From positions 1 to 11,441 of the forward strand of contig JAPULD010000455.1 of the NCBI GenBank assembly GCA_027295365.1: a stretch of 11,441 bases of DNA, written 5' to 3'. The position numbers and the translations under genes were made by a program. The notes under the pieces were generated by a model. It saw only the letters and a program-made list of their open reading frames with translations, had not been told where the DNA came from and did no database searches. Positions 1 through 6,280 of the stretch are shown piece after piece (the first letter of the stretch is position 1; the number at the start of each line of letters is the position of its first letter). The DNA is from Planctomycetota bacterium (lineage in GTDB: Bacteria > Planctomycetota > Phycisphaerae > Phycisphaerales > SM1A02).

Positions 1-64
1 TAATGCATGTGACTTGGGGGCGTGTGCTTGCCAGCGAGCCTTGAAAGCGGGATAGTCCCCGTCG
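1..64. other. Left edge, no gene assigned
   Basis: These bases precede tmk and hold no gene I can name. On the plus strand one frame closes at once, one at TGA 42-44 and one at TAG 53-55, so the tail of an upstream plus-strand gene could end at either of the last two. All three minus-strand frames stay open. One of them reads with natural protein composition (DGDYPAFKARW, then QAHAPKSHAL) and would start at a GTG at 72-70 or an ATG at 102-100, overlapping the 5' end of tmk. With so little sequence none of these readings can be confirmed. Confidence 0.3.
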
Positions 65-733
65 ATGAGCACCTGGATCAAACAATTAGAGGGACGATTC
101 ATCGTCTTTGACGGTCCCGACGGATCGGGCAAATCCACCCAGTTCAAGCGATTCATGGATTTCTGCCACGAGCAGGATCTGGCCTTTCGTGAAGTACGCG
201 AACCGGGGGGAACCTCAATCGGGGAGCAGATCCGCAAGGTCCTGCTCGATCCCGAGAACACCGAGATGAGCCTGAAGTGCGAGATGATGCTGTACATGGC
301 CTCCCGGGCCCAGCTCATCGAACAGGTGGTCAACCCCGCCCGGGCCGATGGCTTGCTTGTTCTGGCCGATCGTTTCGTCAGTTCGACGCTCGCGTATCAA
401 GGCACCGCGGGGGGGCTCGATCTCGATGAAATCATGCACGTGGGGCGAGTCGCCATCGGGGACAACTGGCCCGACCTGACGGTGATCTTCGACGTGGACG
501 AAAAGACGAGCCGGCAGCGTCGCAGCGGACGGTATCACGGGGCGGCTCAACCATCATTGTTCGACGATCGCATCGAGCGGCGGGAATCGGAATTTCACGA
601 AAAGGTCAGGCAGGGCTTCCTCGATCAGGTTGAGGCTCAACCGGATCGCTATCTGCTCATCGATGCGACGAAGGCGGAGGACAAGGTCTACAAGTCTTTG
701 CTGGATGGATTGCGAGAACGATTGGCCGAGTGA
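65..733 (+). CDS. tmk: Thymidylate kinase (dTMP kinase)
   Basis: This cytoplasmic enzyme phosphorylates dTMP to dTDP with ATP, an essential step in dTTP supply. The 222-residue protein has the usual family length and the full motif set. The P-loop GPDGSGKST lies at residues 17-25, the REPGGT substrate loop at 45-50 and DRFVSSTLAYQG at 102-113 (the DR..S TMP-binding motif). A basic LID segment around RRSGRYH (152-158) follows, then the DDRIERRE..F...VRQGF helix at about 167-185. ATG 65 is the only ATG before the P-loop and leaves a normal ten-residue lead. No good Shine-Dalgarno sequence precedes it, so translation may be coupled to an upstream gene or need no SD. The gene converges on clpS with only 24 bp between the stops, and I see no clear intrinsic terminator there. 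Identity is firm; the exact start is slightly less so. Confidence 0.96.
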   Translation: MSTWIKQLEGRFIVFDGPDGSGKSTQFKRFMDFCHEQDLAFREVREPGGTSIGEQIRKVLLDPENTEMSLKCEMMLYMASRAQLIEQVVNPARADGLLVLADRFVSSTLAYQGTAGGLDLDEIMHVGRVAIGDNWPDLTVIFDVDEKTSRQRRSGRYHGAAQPSLFDDRIERRESEFHEKVRQGFLDQVEAQPDRYLLIDATKAEDKVYKSLLDGLRERLAE

Positions 734-757
734 AACCGAACGCGTTGCCCGGTACGT

Positions 758-1093
758 TCAACACCCCGCTTCGATGGTCACCTTCAAACCCTTGGACATG
801 AACTGTTCCTGCAGGAGCTCGGCATGTTCCTTGTGCGTGTTGAGCAGCATGGCCACCCCGGTTCGGTGCGCCTCGAACATGCGCTCGATCGCGCATTCGG
901 GTTTGAGCGTCGTGAGCATCAGGATCGTTTCGATCACGTAGCCCATGTCATTGAGATCGTCGTTGTGCAGAAGTACATCCCAGGGCGGAAGCCGATCAAT
1001 ACGAGTCGGGGCGTTCCGGGGCTTTGATTTGACCGCGGTCGATTGTTCACATTTTCTCTTGTGAACCGGAGGCGGCTCGACTTGCTCGCTCAT
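758..1093 (-). CDS. clpS: ATP-dependent Clp protease adaptor ClpS
   Basis: ClpS binds proteins with destabilising N-terminal residues and hands them to the ClpA (or ClpC) unfoldase for degradation by ClpP. The 111-residue protein has a flexible charged N-terminal arm (residues 1-35, rich in Lys, Arg and Pro) followed by the ClpS core. The N-degron pocket is intact: N44-D45-D46, the gatekeeper-type M50 and H76 match the known N-D-D, Met and His positions of the E. coli protein. The frame extends 11 codons upstream, but a GAGGGAG sequence ten bases before ATG 1093 points to this shorter start. No clpA lies in the window, so the partner must be encoded elsewhere, which is common. It is downstream of the YbdK-type gene on the same strand with a 98-bp gap, large enough for its own promoter. 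Confidence 0.93.
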   Translation of the reverse strand: MSEQVEPPPVHKRKCEQSTAVKSKPRNAPTRIDRLPPWDVLLHNDDLNDMGYVIETILMLTTLKPECAIERMFEAHRTGVAMLLNTHKEHAELLQEQFMSKGLKVTIEAGC

Positions 1094-1103
1094 GGATCGA
1101 TCA

Positions 1104-1110
1104 CTCCCTC
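1104..1110 (-). promoter_or_regulatory. Shine-Dalgarno site of clpS
   Basis: Read on the minus strand the sequence is GAGGGAG, ten bases before ATG 1093. It decides in favour of the short ClpS start over the ATG at 1126, which has no comparable site. Confidence 0.6.
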
Positions 1111-1161
1111 GCTGAAAACCGGGCAACGCATAATCTGTATGCCGGGGAATCGCGCCGGGCC

Positions 1162-1189
1162 ACTCTTTTTCGTATTCCCTTCAAAGAGT
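1162..1189. repeat. Inverted repeat between ybdK-like gene and clpS
   Basis: ACTCTTT (1162-1168) and AAAGAGT (1183-1189) are perfect inverted copies separated by 14 bases, just downstream of the stop of the YbdK-type gene. No T-run follows on the minus strand, so it is not a convincing intrinsic terminator. It could be a regulatory site for clpS or chance. Confidence 0.25.
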
Positions 1190-1191
1190 TC

Positions 1192-2313
1192 TCAAACCCC
1201 CGCCTGACGACCCTCATCCACCAGAAAACGCACCACGTCGGTCAACTCACCCGTGTCGGCGAAAATTTTCCGCTGCCGATCGGCCCCGTTGCCGTTGGCG
1301 ATGATGTCCTCCACATAGCCAAGTTGCTCGACGCAGCCCAGTTTTTCGGCGAATGGCGTGCACTTCTCGACCAATCGACGGGACATCTGCACCGCGGGAA
1401 TCGCCAGCATCGTGTCGGAATCCACGAAGCTCGCGTTCATGCCATACCGGGTCGCGTGCCACTTGTTCTGCTTGGCGATCATGGGATGGCAGTCGAACTG
1501 ATACGCCCCTCGATCGATGTCCTCGGAGATGCCGGCGACCAGCGACTGGGTCAACGCGACCAACCCCAGCAAATGCTTCATGTTCAAGGGCTGGTCCATG
1601 ACGCGAATCTCGACGGTGCCGAATTCGCGATGGGGACGTACATCCCACCAGATCTCGCGGATGGAACGGATGAACCCCGTCGAGATGAGGTGGTTGATCA
1701 GCCAGACGTATTCCGACCAGTTGCGCATCGTCTGGGGCATGCCCGCGGTGGGCAGCATTTCTATCACCTTCGAGCGATAGGAGACGAGTCCCGTGTCCTC
1801 GCCTTCCCAGTAAGGCGAATTTCCCGACAACGCCAACAGCGTGGGCAGGTGGCGCAGGAGTCGATCGCACATCTGGATGGCCTTGTCGCCCGAGGACAGG
1901 CCGATGTGGATGTGCAATCCGAACACCGTGAGTCGGCGCGCGATGTGTTGCATCGTCTCCAGCAACCAGGCGTAACGATCACCGGGCGAAATCTTCTGGT
2001 CGGCCCAATTGGAGAATGGATGCGTGCCACACCAGACGAACTGCAATCCCAGGTCCTGGGCCGTCTTGTTCGCCCAGGTCAGCTTCTCGTCCAGATCTCG
2101 CTGCACATCCGCAACGGTATCGCACACCCCCGTGTTGATCTCGCAGAAGCTCTGCATGAACTCGGGCTTGAAACAGTCGTTCCACTTCTCGGGCACCTGA
2201 TCGAGAATGCGGGTGATGCCGCTCTCAAGCTGATAGTCGTCGGAGTTGACGAGCCCGAGTTCGACTTCCACGCCAATGGTGAAATGCTTGTTGGGAGTGA
2301 ATTGGTGCGTCAT
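1192..2313 (-). CDS. ybdK: YbdK-type carboxylate-amine ligase (GCS2 family)
   Basis: This is a member of the GCS2 glutamate-cysteine ligase family, closest in pattern to E. coli YbdK, which has weak glutamate-cysteine ligase activity and an uncertain physiological role. Enzymes of this fold activate a carboxylate with ATP and join it to an amine. At 373 residues it matches the length of YbdK. Visible hallmarks are GVEVEL (residues 14-19, metal/ATP-binding glutamates, as GIELEM in YbdK), CGTHPF (95-100), FGLHIHIG (131-138), SGNSPYWEG.DT (163-174), WWDVRPH..FGTVEIRVMD (222-240) and the ATRYG segment near 287-291. ATG 2313 gives the normal family N-terminus, although no strong Shine-Dalgarno site precedes it. 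It lies 88 bp downstream of the M20 hydrolase on the same strand, a possible operon. The true substrate pair cannot be read from sequence. Confidence 0.9.
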   Translation of the reverse strand: MTHQFTPNKHFTIGVEVELGLVNSDDYQLESGITRILDQVPEKWNDCFKPEFMQSFCEINTGVCDTVADVQRDLDEKLTWANKTAQDLGLQFVWCGTHPFSNWADQKISPGDRYAWLLETMQHIARRLTVFGLHIHIGLSSGDKAIQMCDRLLRHLPTLLALSGNSPYWEGEDTGLVSYRSKVIEMLPTAGMPQTMRNWSEYVWLINHLISTGFIRSIREIWWDVRPHREFGTVEIRVMDQPLNMKHLLGLVALTQSLVAGISEDIDRGAYQFDCHPMIAKQNKWHATRYGMNASFVDSDTMLAIPAVQMSRRLVEKCTPFAEKLGCVEQLGYVEDIIANGNGADRQRKIFADTGELTDVVRFLVDEGRQAGV

Positions 2314-2401
2314 AATTCGTATCGCGTTAGGGGTGTGCGATCGCGGGACATGCTAGCGGAACATGGCATGCTCTGCGTCGGGATCACGGAGAGGCTATGG
2401 C

Positions 2402-3718
2402 TTACGTCGGGTCTGACTCGTACTGCTCGGCGCACCACAGGGCGGCGTGGACCAGGTATTTCGTCCCCGCCGTCAGTGCCGACTCGTCGATGTCGAAGTG
2501 ACTCGAATGCAAAGGTCGTCGGCGTTTCTGATCGGGCAAGGCCGCCCCGAGACGTACCATGAGCCCCGGCACTTGTTCCTGATAGAACGCGAAGTCCTCG
2601 CCACCCATGCTGGGCAACTCGATCCATTCGACAAAGGAATCGGAAAAGGCTCGTTTGCAGTGTGACGTGACGAAGTCGGTCAGGCGTACATCGTTGTTGG
2701 TGGGGGGGCAGGCGTGCTCGAACTGCACATCCACATCACACCCCGTGGCGAGGGCCACGCCCTGGGCGATCGCCAGCATGCGTTGCTGGACATCGCTGGC
2801 GTCTTTCGTGCGCAACGTTCGCAACGTGCCCTGGATCACCGCCTCATCGGGAATGGCGTTGAAGACGGACCCCGTGTCGATCGACGCCACGCTGATGACC
2901 ATCGGATGCCGCGCATCGACGCTTCGGGGGCACAGCATGTAGAACTGGTCGATCAGGCTGGTCACCGCGGGGATGGGGTCGATCGCCTCGAAAGGCCTCG
3001 CGGTGTGCCCGCCCCGGCCCTTGATGTGAACGCGAAACGAATTGCAGCTTGCGGTGATGGGGCCGTGGCGAACGCCGATGCGTCCCGGTTCGAGAAACGG
3101 ATCGACATGCAGGCAGAGGATGGCGGCCACGGAATCAAGCGCCCCTTGCATGATCATCGATTGCGCACCGGTGGCGGTTTCCTCCGAAGGTTGGAAGATG
3201 AGCCTGAGGTTGTGCTTCAGGTTTCGTTGCCGGATGGCATCGAGCGAATCGGTGATCGTCCCGGCCACGCCCATCAGGATCGTGCTGTGCACATCGTGCC
3301 CACAGGCATGGCACAGGCCGGGCTTCGACGAGGCGTAAGGCGTCTGTTTGTCGTCGTTGACGCCCACCGCATCCAGTTCCGAACGCAAGGCGATGAAGCT
3401 GCCCGAAGGCGCGCCGAGGTCGATGTCCACCAGCAGGCCCAGCCCGTCCTGCATGATTCGAGGTTCACAACCAAGTTTCGTGAGGGTCGCGGCAATGAAA
3501 GCCGTGGTCTCATGTTCATGCCCCGACGCATCGGGCGTGGCATGGAGATGTCGGCGAAGCGTGATGAGCTTCTCGTGATGATCATCGATATGGCGGGCAA
3601 GATCCGCAAACAGCGCCTCGTCGAGCGGGGGCTTGGATGAGTTCTTGATGGATTGAGAATTGGTTGGATCGATCTGTGTCATGGCGTCATGGCCCGTGTT
3701 CGAAGCCTTTGGGTTCAT
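2402..3718 (-). CDS. M20D-type metal-dependent amidohydrolase/peptidase
   Basis: This cytoplasmic metal-dependent hydrolase belongs to the M20 family, D subgroup (hippurate hydrolase, IAA-amino acid hydrolase, N-acyl amino acid amidohydrolase). These enzymes cleave the amide bond of acylated or conjugated amino acids. The RRHLHATPD motif (residues 55-63) opens the catalytic domain. Metal ligands are evident in HACGHDVH (137-144) and the EE pair in QPSEE (176-180), followed by LHVDP (203-207). The dimerisation domain spans about 225-340, including GRGGHTARP (234-242). The C-terminus closes with SMGGEDFAF (370-378) and H404-S-S-H407-F-D. The first ATG is used here; ATG 3682, 12 codons later, is equally possible because neither has a clear Shine-Dalgarno site. 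The 30-50 residue N-terminal extension is polar and not a signal peptide. The substrate is unknown. Confidence 0.9.
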   Translation of the reverse strand: MNPKASNTGHDAMTQIDPTNSQSIKNSSKPPLDEALFADLARHIDDHHEKLITLRRHLHATPDASGHEHETTAFIAATLTKLGCEPRIMQDGLGLLVDIDLGAPSGSFIALRSELDAVGVNDDKQTPYASSKPGLCHACGHDVHSTILMGVAGTITDSLDAIRQRNLKHNLRLIFQPSEETATGAQSMIMQGALDSVAAILCLHVDPFLEPGRIGVRHGPITASCNSFRVHIKGRGGHTARPFEAIDPIPAVTSLIDQFYMLCPRSVDARHPMVISVASIDTGSVFNAIPDEAVIQGTLRTLRTKDASDVQQRMLAIAQGVALATGCDVDVQFEHACPPTNNDVRLTDFVTSHCKRAFSDSFVEWIELPSMGGEDFAFYQEQVPGLMVRLGAALPDQKRRRPLHSSHFDIDESALTAGTKYLVHAALWCAEQYESDPT

Positions 3719-3790
3719 GATAGCGGCCGAACTTCACGATCCGAACGATCCTCGGGGCGAGGCAGGAGAATTTATCTGAATGGGTTGGGT

Positions 3791-3851
3791 CGAGTCGTGT
3801 CGGAATGGCGGGGTGGCGAGGTTCCCGCCCCGTTCTTATGGGACGAGTCGT
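3791..3851. promoter_or_regulatory. Divergent intergenic region with repeats
   Basis: The 244-bp spacer between the M20 gene and the plus-strand membrane protein gene must hold both promoters. It contains a direct repeat CGAGTCGT (3791-3798 and 3844-3851) and an inverted repeat GGCGGG (3807-3812) with CCCGCC (3824-3829). I could not place convincing -35/-10 hexamers. The repeats could be operator sites, but short matches like these also arise by chance. Confidence 0.25.
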
Positions 3852-3948
3852 ACGGTGCTTTGGAATATGAAAATTCAGGGAAAATCGCCCCCATGTCTTG
3901 CGCCGATGAGTGTTCGTCGGAAGATTTTTCAACATGATTTCATGCTCT

Positions 3949-3956
3949 GGAAAGGG
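3949..3956 (+). promoter_or_regulatory. Shine-Dalgarno site of membrane protein gene
   Basis: GGAAAGGG ends six bases before ATG 3963 and selects that start over the in-frame upstream codons, including ATG 3942, which would contain this site inside the gene. Confidence 0.55.
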
Positions 3957-3962
3957 CTCACC

Positions 3963-4751
3963 ATGCATCGGACACGCACGGGCGGCATGACCGCCATCGG
4001 AATTCTCAATATTGTTTTCGGGTCGCTCGGCACCTTGGCCGCCTTGTTGATCGTGGTGGGTGGCGGCTTGCTCGCCGCGGGCAGCGCCGCGATGGAATCC
4101 AGCGGTGATCCCGCCATGGCCGAGATGAGTTCGATCGGCATGCTCGGAGGCGGACTCATCCTCCTGATTGGCCTCATCGCCGGCGTCATCAGCCTGCTCA
4201 CCATCGTCTCGGGTATTGGCGTTCTGAAGGTCGCGCCGTGGGGCCGCACGTTGTGCATCGTGTGCGGCATCGCCATGTTCGCCCTGAGTGGTCTCGGCAT
4301 TGCCGGGGGCGATGCGGGTCTGGGCAATATCATCGGCCTGGTCTATGGAGGTGTCATCACCTGCCTCTGCTTCACGAACACCTGGAAAAGCGCGTTCAAG
4401 GGCGGTTCCATGGACGAATCCAATGAAGACATGCCGGGACTGGACGAACCCATGACCAGCGCCCCGAGCTTCGTGGCCATTCCCGGGGCGGCTCCCGTCG
4501 AGTCGGTCCCCGTGGCGAATTATGATCAGCAGTCCGGGCAGTCCTCGCATGCATCGCCTTCGCACGTCGGTGGCACCCCCGCCCCCGGACCCGGAAACGA
4601 ATCCGGAAACGAACCCGGAAACGAACCCGCCCCCGGAAACGAACCCGCCCCCGGGTTCGCGAGCATGCCCGGCATGCCCGCCCCGCCACCTATGCCCACG
4701 AATGATGGTGGCGACGAATCCAATGACAACATCTCCGACGTCGCGGCGTAA
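3963..4751 (+). CDS. Small four-helix membrane protein with low-complexity tail
   Basis: I do not recognise a named family. The 262-residue protein starts at ATG 3963, chosen for its Shine-Dalgarno site. It has about four hydrophobic segments (residues 10-40, 56-88, 95-115 and 120-138), rich in Gly, Leu, Ile and Ala. The SGIGVLKVAPWGR stretch at 83-95 between the second and third helices is the most conserved-looking part. After residue 145 the chain becomes a polar, disordered tail ending in four GNE(P/S) units (211-228) and a Pro/Met-rich stretch (229-245). It is probably an inner-membrane protein with a soluble C-terminal tail; which side the tail faces is unclear. It is transcribed alone and ends at an intrinsic terminator. 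Short TAIGILNI-type helical membrane proteins of unknown role are, to my recollection, frequent in planctomycetes. Confidence 0.8.
   Translation: MHRTRTGGMTAIGILNIVFGSLGTLAALLIVVGGGLLAAGSAAMESSGDPAMAEMSSIGMLGGGLILLIGLIAGVISLLTIVSGIGVLKVAPWGRTLCIVCGIAMFALSGLGIAGGDAGLGNIIGLVYGGVITCLCFTNTWKSAFKGGSMDESNEDMPGLDEPMTSAPSFVAIPGAAPVESVPVANYDQQSGQSSHASPSHVGGTPAPGPGNESGNEPGNEPAPGNEPAPGFASMPGMPAPPPMPTNDGGDESNDNISDVAA
4591..4644 (+). repeat. Tandem 12-bp coding repeat (GNE-P/S)
   Basis: Four copies of CCGGAAACGAAY lie at 4591-4602, 4603-4614, 4615-4626 and 4633-4644, the last set off by a 6-bp CCGCCC spacer. In frame they encode GNES, GNEP, GNEPAP and GNEPAP in the tail of the membrane protein. The near-identity at DNA level suggests recent expansion by slippage. 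Confidence 0.85.
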
Positions 4752-4778
4752 TTCTCAATTCATCGGATAGGATTCATC

Positions 4779-4811
4779 AAGCGTTCGGCCGTGAGGCCGG
4801 ACGCTTTTCTT
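4779..4811 (+). terminator. Intrinsic terminator
   Basis: A 12-bp stem pairs AAGCGTTCGGCC (4779-4790) with GGCCGGACGCTT (4795-4806), with one T-G wobble, around the tetraloop GTGA. The T-rich stretch TTTTCTT follows. It lies 27 bp after the membrane protein stop codon and should end that transcript. Confidence 0.88.
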
Positions 4812-4828
4812 GCACTAACATCAGTGCA
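4811..4828. promoter_or_regulatory. Perfect inverted repeat, operator-like
   Basis: TGCACT (4811-4816) and AGTGCA (4823-4828) are perfect inverted copies around a 6-bp centre. The site is directly after the terminator and about 190 bp before the next gene. The geometry suits a dimeric regulator, but no regulator gene is nearby and the T-run of the terminator overlaps its first base. Confidence 0.35.
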
Positions 4829-4876
4829 CAAAGTAAGTTATTGCATTGCCGTCTCAGGATCGTGATGCGACAGTCC

Positions 4877-4912
4877 ACGTGGTTGTGTATGACGTCATTT
4901 GTCGACGTGGTT
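4877..4912. promoter_or_regulatory. Palindrome flanked by direct repeats upstream of membrane protein
   Basis: The perfect 10-bp palindrome ATGACGTCAT (4889-4898) sits between two copies of ACGTGGTT (4877-4884 and 4905-4912), 28 bp apart start to start. TGTCGACG also occurs twice nearby (4900-4907 and 4951-4958). The arrangement, 105-140 bp before the gene at 5018, looks like a regulator-binding region. No firm -35/-10 pair could be fixed, and the rest of the 4812-5017 spacer shows no gene. Confidence 0.35.
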
Positions 4913-5004
4913 TGTACTGCCATTGCATGTTGGTATTCTCATGTCACTCCTGTCGACGAATGATCGTGCGTCCCTGGTGGCAAACGTTCGTTGGCGAATA
5001 TTTC

Positions 5005-5009
5005 GGAGG
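5005..5009 (+). promoter_or_regulatory. Shine-Dalgarno site deciding the start at 5018
   Basis: GGAGG lies eight bases before ATG 5018. An out-of-frame ATG at 5011 is only one base away and too close to be used; a TTG at 4991 lies upstream of the site and would include it in the gene. Confidence 0.7.
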
Positions 5010-5017
5010 CATGCAGT

Positions 5018-6205
5018 ATGAGTTCGGACCAATATGAGAAGCGGGCGGCGCTGTTTCTTTCCCTGCTTGCGATTGTGGTATGGATTGTCGCCAATCTGCC
5101 TTTGGTCGCGGTGTGGATGGCGCATGGCGGGCACGGGGAATCGTTCACGTTCTTCCTAAAGCATTATCCGGGGCAATTTTATTATCTGTTGCTCCCGTTC
5201 ATGGCGGGCCTGTTGTTTACGGTGTTGGCAGGTCTGGCCGTACGACGCGTGTGGATGATGGGGGGGCCGCGTGTGAAGGGGATCACGCCTTCGACCGTCT
5301 TTGTGATGGCGATCGTAATTGGCGCGATTATTTCCTGGGCCGATCAGCAAGGTACCTCGTCTGCGCTCTATTCGTTCCCGGCGGAAGAAGCTCGCAGTTT
5401 GATCAACGATTTCGATCAAGTTCATAATTACATTCAAAGCAATGATGACCGAAAGCAGAGATTGGAAGTGGCCACGTATATTTGGCGTATGGTCGCCATC
5501 TCCACCGGTTGCCAGACGGTCCAATCGACGCCGGTTATCCCTGATTTTGTTACGCCCGGCGATACGCCCGATCAGCCGCTCATCTCCCCCGTGCAGGAAT
5601 TGCAGAACAATGTGAAACGGGCTTATCGAGTCGCCCAGTCGAAGAATTTGGTGGAAGATCAATGGATTCATCGCTTCGACGCCCTGGAACTCTTCGTCGT
5701 GACTTTCGCGGCATTGCACTTGTTCGCATGGGCGTTTTATCTGGCTTATGTCCGGTGGACCGGGTCGTTGAAGCCGGTGGCTTTGCGGGAAGTTCAGCGT
5801 GGCGCGATGGAAGTCGGCATGGCCTTGGCGGTGCTGGCACTGTGGGTGCCGGCGCGGATGTACTCCATCCAAGAGCGACTGTTGATCGATCCATGTGCGA
5901 GCGACATCAACGGCCCGATGCCGGTGATCGTCGCAATCGTCGTCACGTCCATCTTCGTTGCGGCCGTGTTCATACAAAAGCCGCTGTCGCGCGCTGTCAC
6001 CGGAGTCGCCGGAGCGATCTCGCCCATCATTATTACGGGTTTGTCATTATTGGTGCAGGGAGAAGAATACAGGTCTCTTTTTGGTGCGGATGCAAATATG
6101 TTCGGCCTCATCGTGCTGGCGTTGGTTCTTGCAATCTGCTACCTGGCGATCTATCTCCTTCTTCGCATCGGCATTCTGAATGACCCGAAAGTCGATGCAG
6201 ACTAA
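5018..6205 (+). CDS. Polytopic membrane protein of unknown function
   Basis: I do not recognise this family. The 395-residue protein starts at ATG 5018, after a GGAGG site. It shows about eight hydrophobic segments: residues 11-32, 55-77, 92-108, 222-245, 262-280, 302-319, 325-345 and 361-385. The third and fourth are separated by a soluble loop of about 110 residues (109-220), rich in Asp, Gln and Pro with one Cys (165). This loop is probably on the outer side of the membrane, because the cytoplasmic-side loops carry the Arg/Lys residues (for example RRVW at 76-79 and VKG at 86-88). There are no transporter, kinase or protease motifs that I can name. The gene stands alone: a terminator and a 206-bp spacer precede it, and a convergent gene follows. 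It may be regulated through the palindromes upstream. Confidence 0.82.
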   Translation: MSSDQYEKRAALFLSLLAIVVWIVANLPLVAVWMAHGGHGESFTFFLKHYPGQFYYLLLPFMAGLLFTVLAGLAVRRVWMMGGPRVKGITPSTVFVMAIVIGAIISWADQQGTSSALYSFPAEEARSLINDFDQVHNYIQSNDDRKQRLEVATYIWRMVAISTGCQTVQSTPVIPDFVTPGDTPDQPLISPVQELQNNVKRAYRVAQSKNLVEDQWIHRFDALELFVVTFAALHLFAWAFYLAYVRWTGSLKPVALREVQRGAMEVGMALAVLALWVPARMYSIQERLLIDPCASDINGPMPVIVAIVVTSIFVAAVFIQKPLSRAVTGVAGAISPIIITGLSLLVQGEEYRSLFGADANMFGLIVLALVLAICYLAIYLLLRIGILNDPKVDAD

Positions 6206-6232
6206 CACGGTGCCATGTTCTATCGGGGCGTC

Positions 6233-6257
6233 GTTCAGGTGGTACGACCACTTGAAC
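6233..6257. terminator. Hairpin between convergent genes
   Basis: An 11-bp stem pairs GTTCAGGTGGT (6233-6243) with ACCACTTGAAC (6247-6257), with a single G-T wobble and a three-base loop. It sits between the stops of the membrane protein (6205) and the oxidoreductase (6281) and could act on both transcripts. Neither side has a T-run, so it may be a transcript-end stabiliser rather than a classical intrinsic terminator. Confidence 0.45.
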
Positions 6258-6280
6258 CAGGTTTACGCCAAGGTCGAGTC

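Noticed and set aside
734..757. Small inverted repeat GAACG/CGTTC between tmk and clpS as a shared terminator
   Set aside because: Only five base pairs with a 12-base loop and no T-run; too weak to call.
1324..2562. Long plus-strand open frame of 412 codons opposite the YbdK-type gene
   Set aside because: It runs antisense through a gene with full family motifs, crosses into the neighbouring gene, and its translation has no recognisable domain. Open antisense frames are expected in GC-rich coding sequence.
2714..3640. Plus-strand open frame of 308 codons opposite the M20 hydrolase
   Set aside because: Antisense shadow of a gene with an intact metal site; the translation is Arg/Asp/His-rich with no fold signal.
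4846..5037. Short Cys-rich frame of 63 codons from a TTG in the spacer before the membrane protein
   Set aside because: No ribosome site, non-ATG start, overlap with the start of the next gene and unnatural composition.
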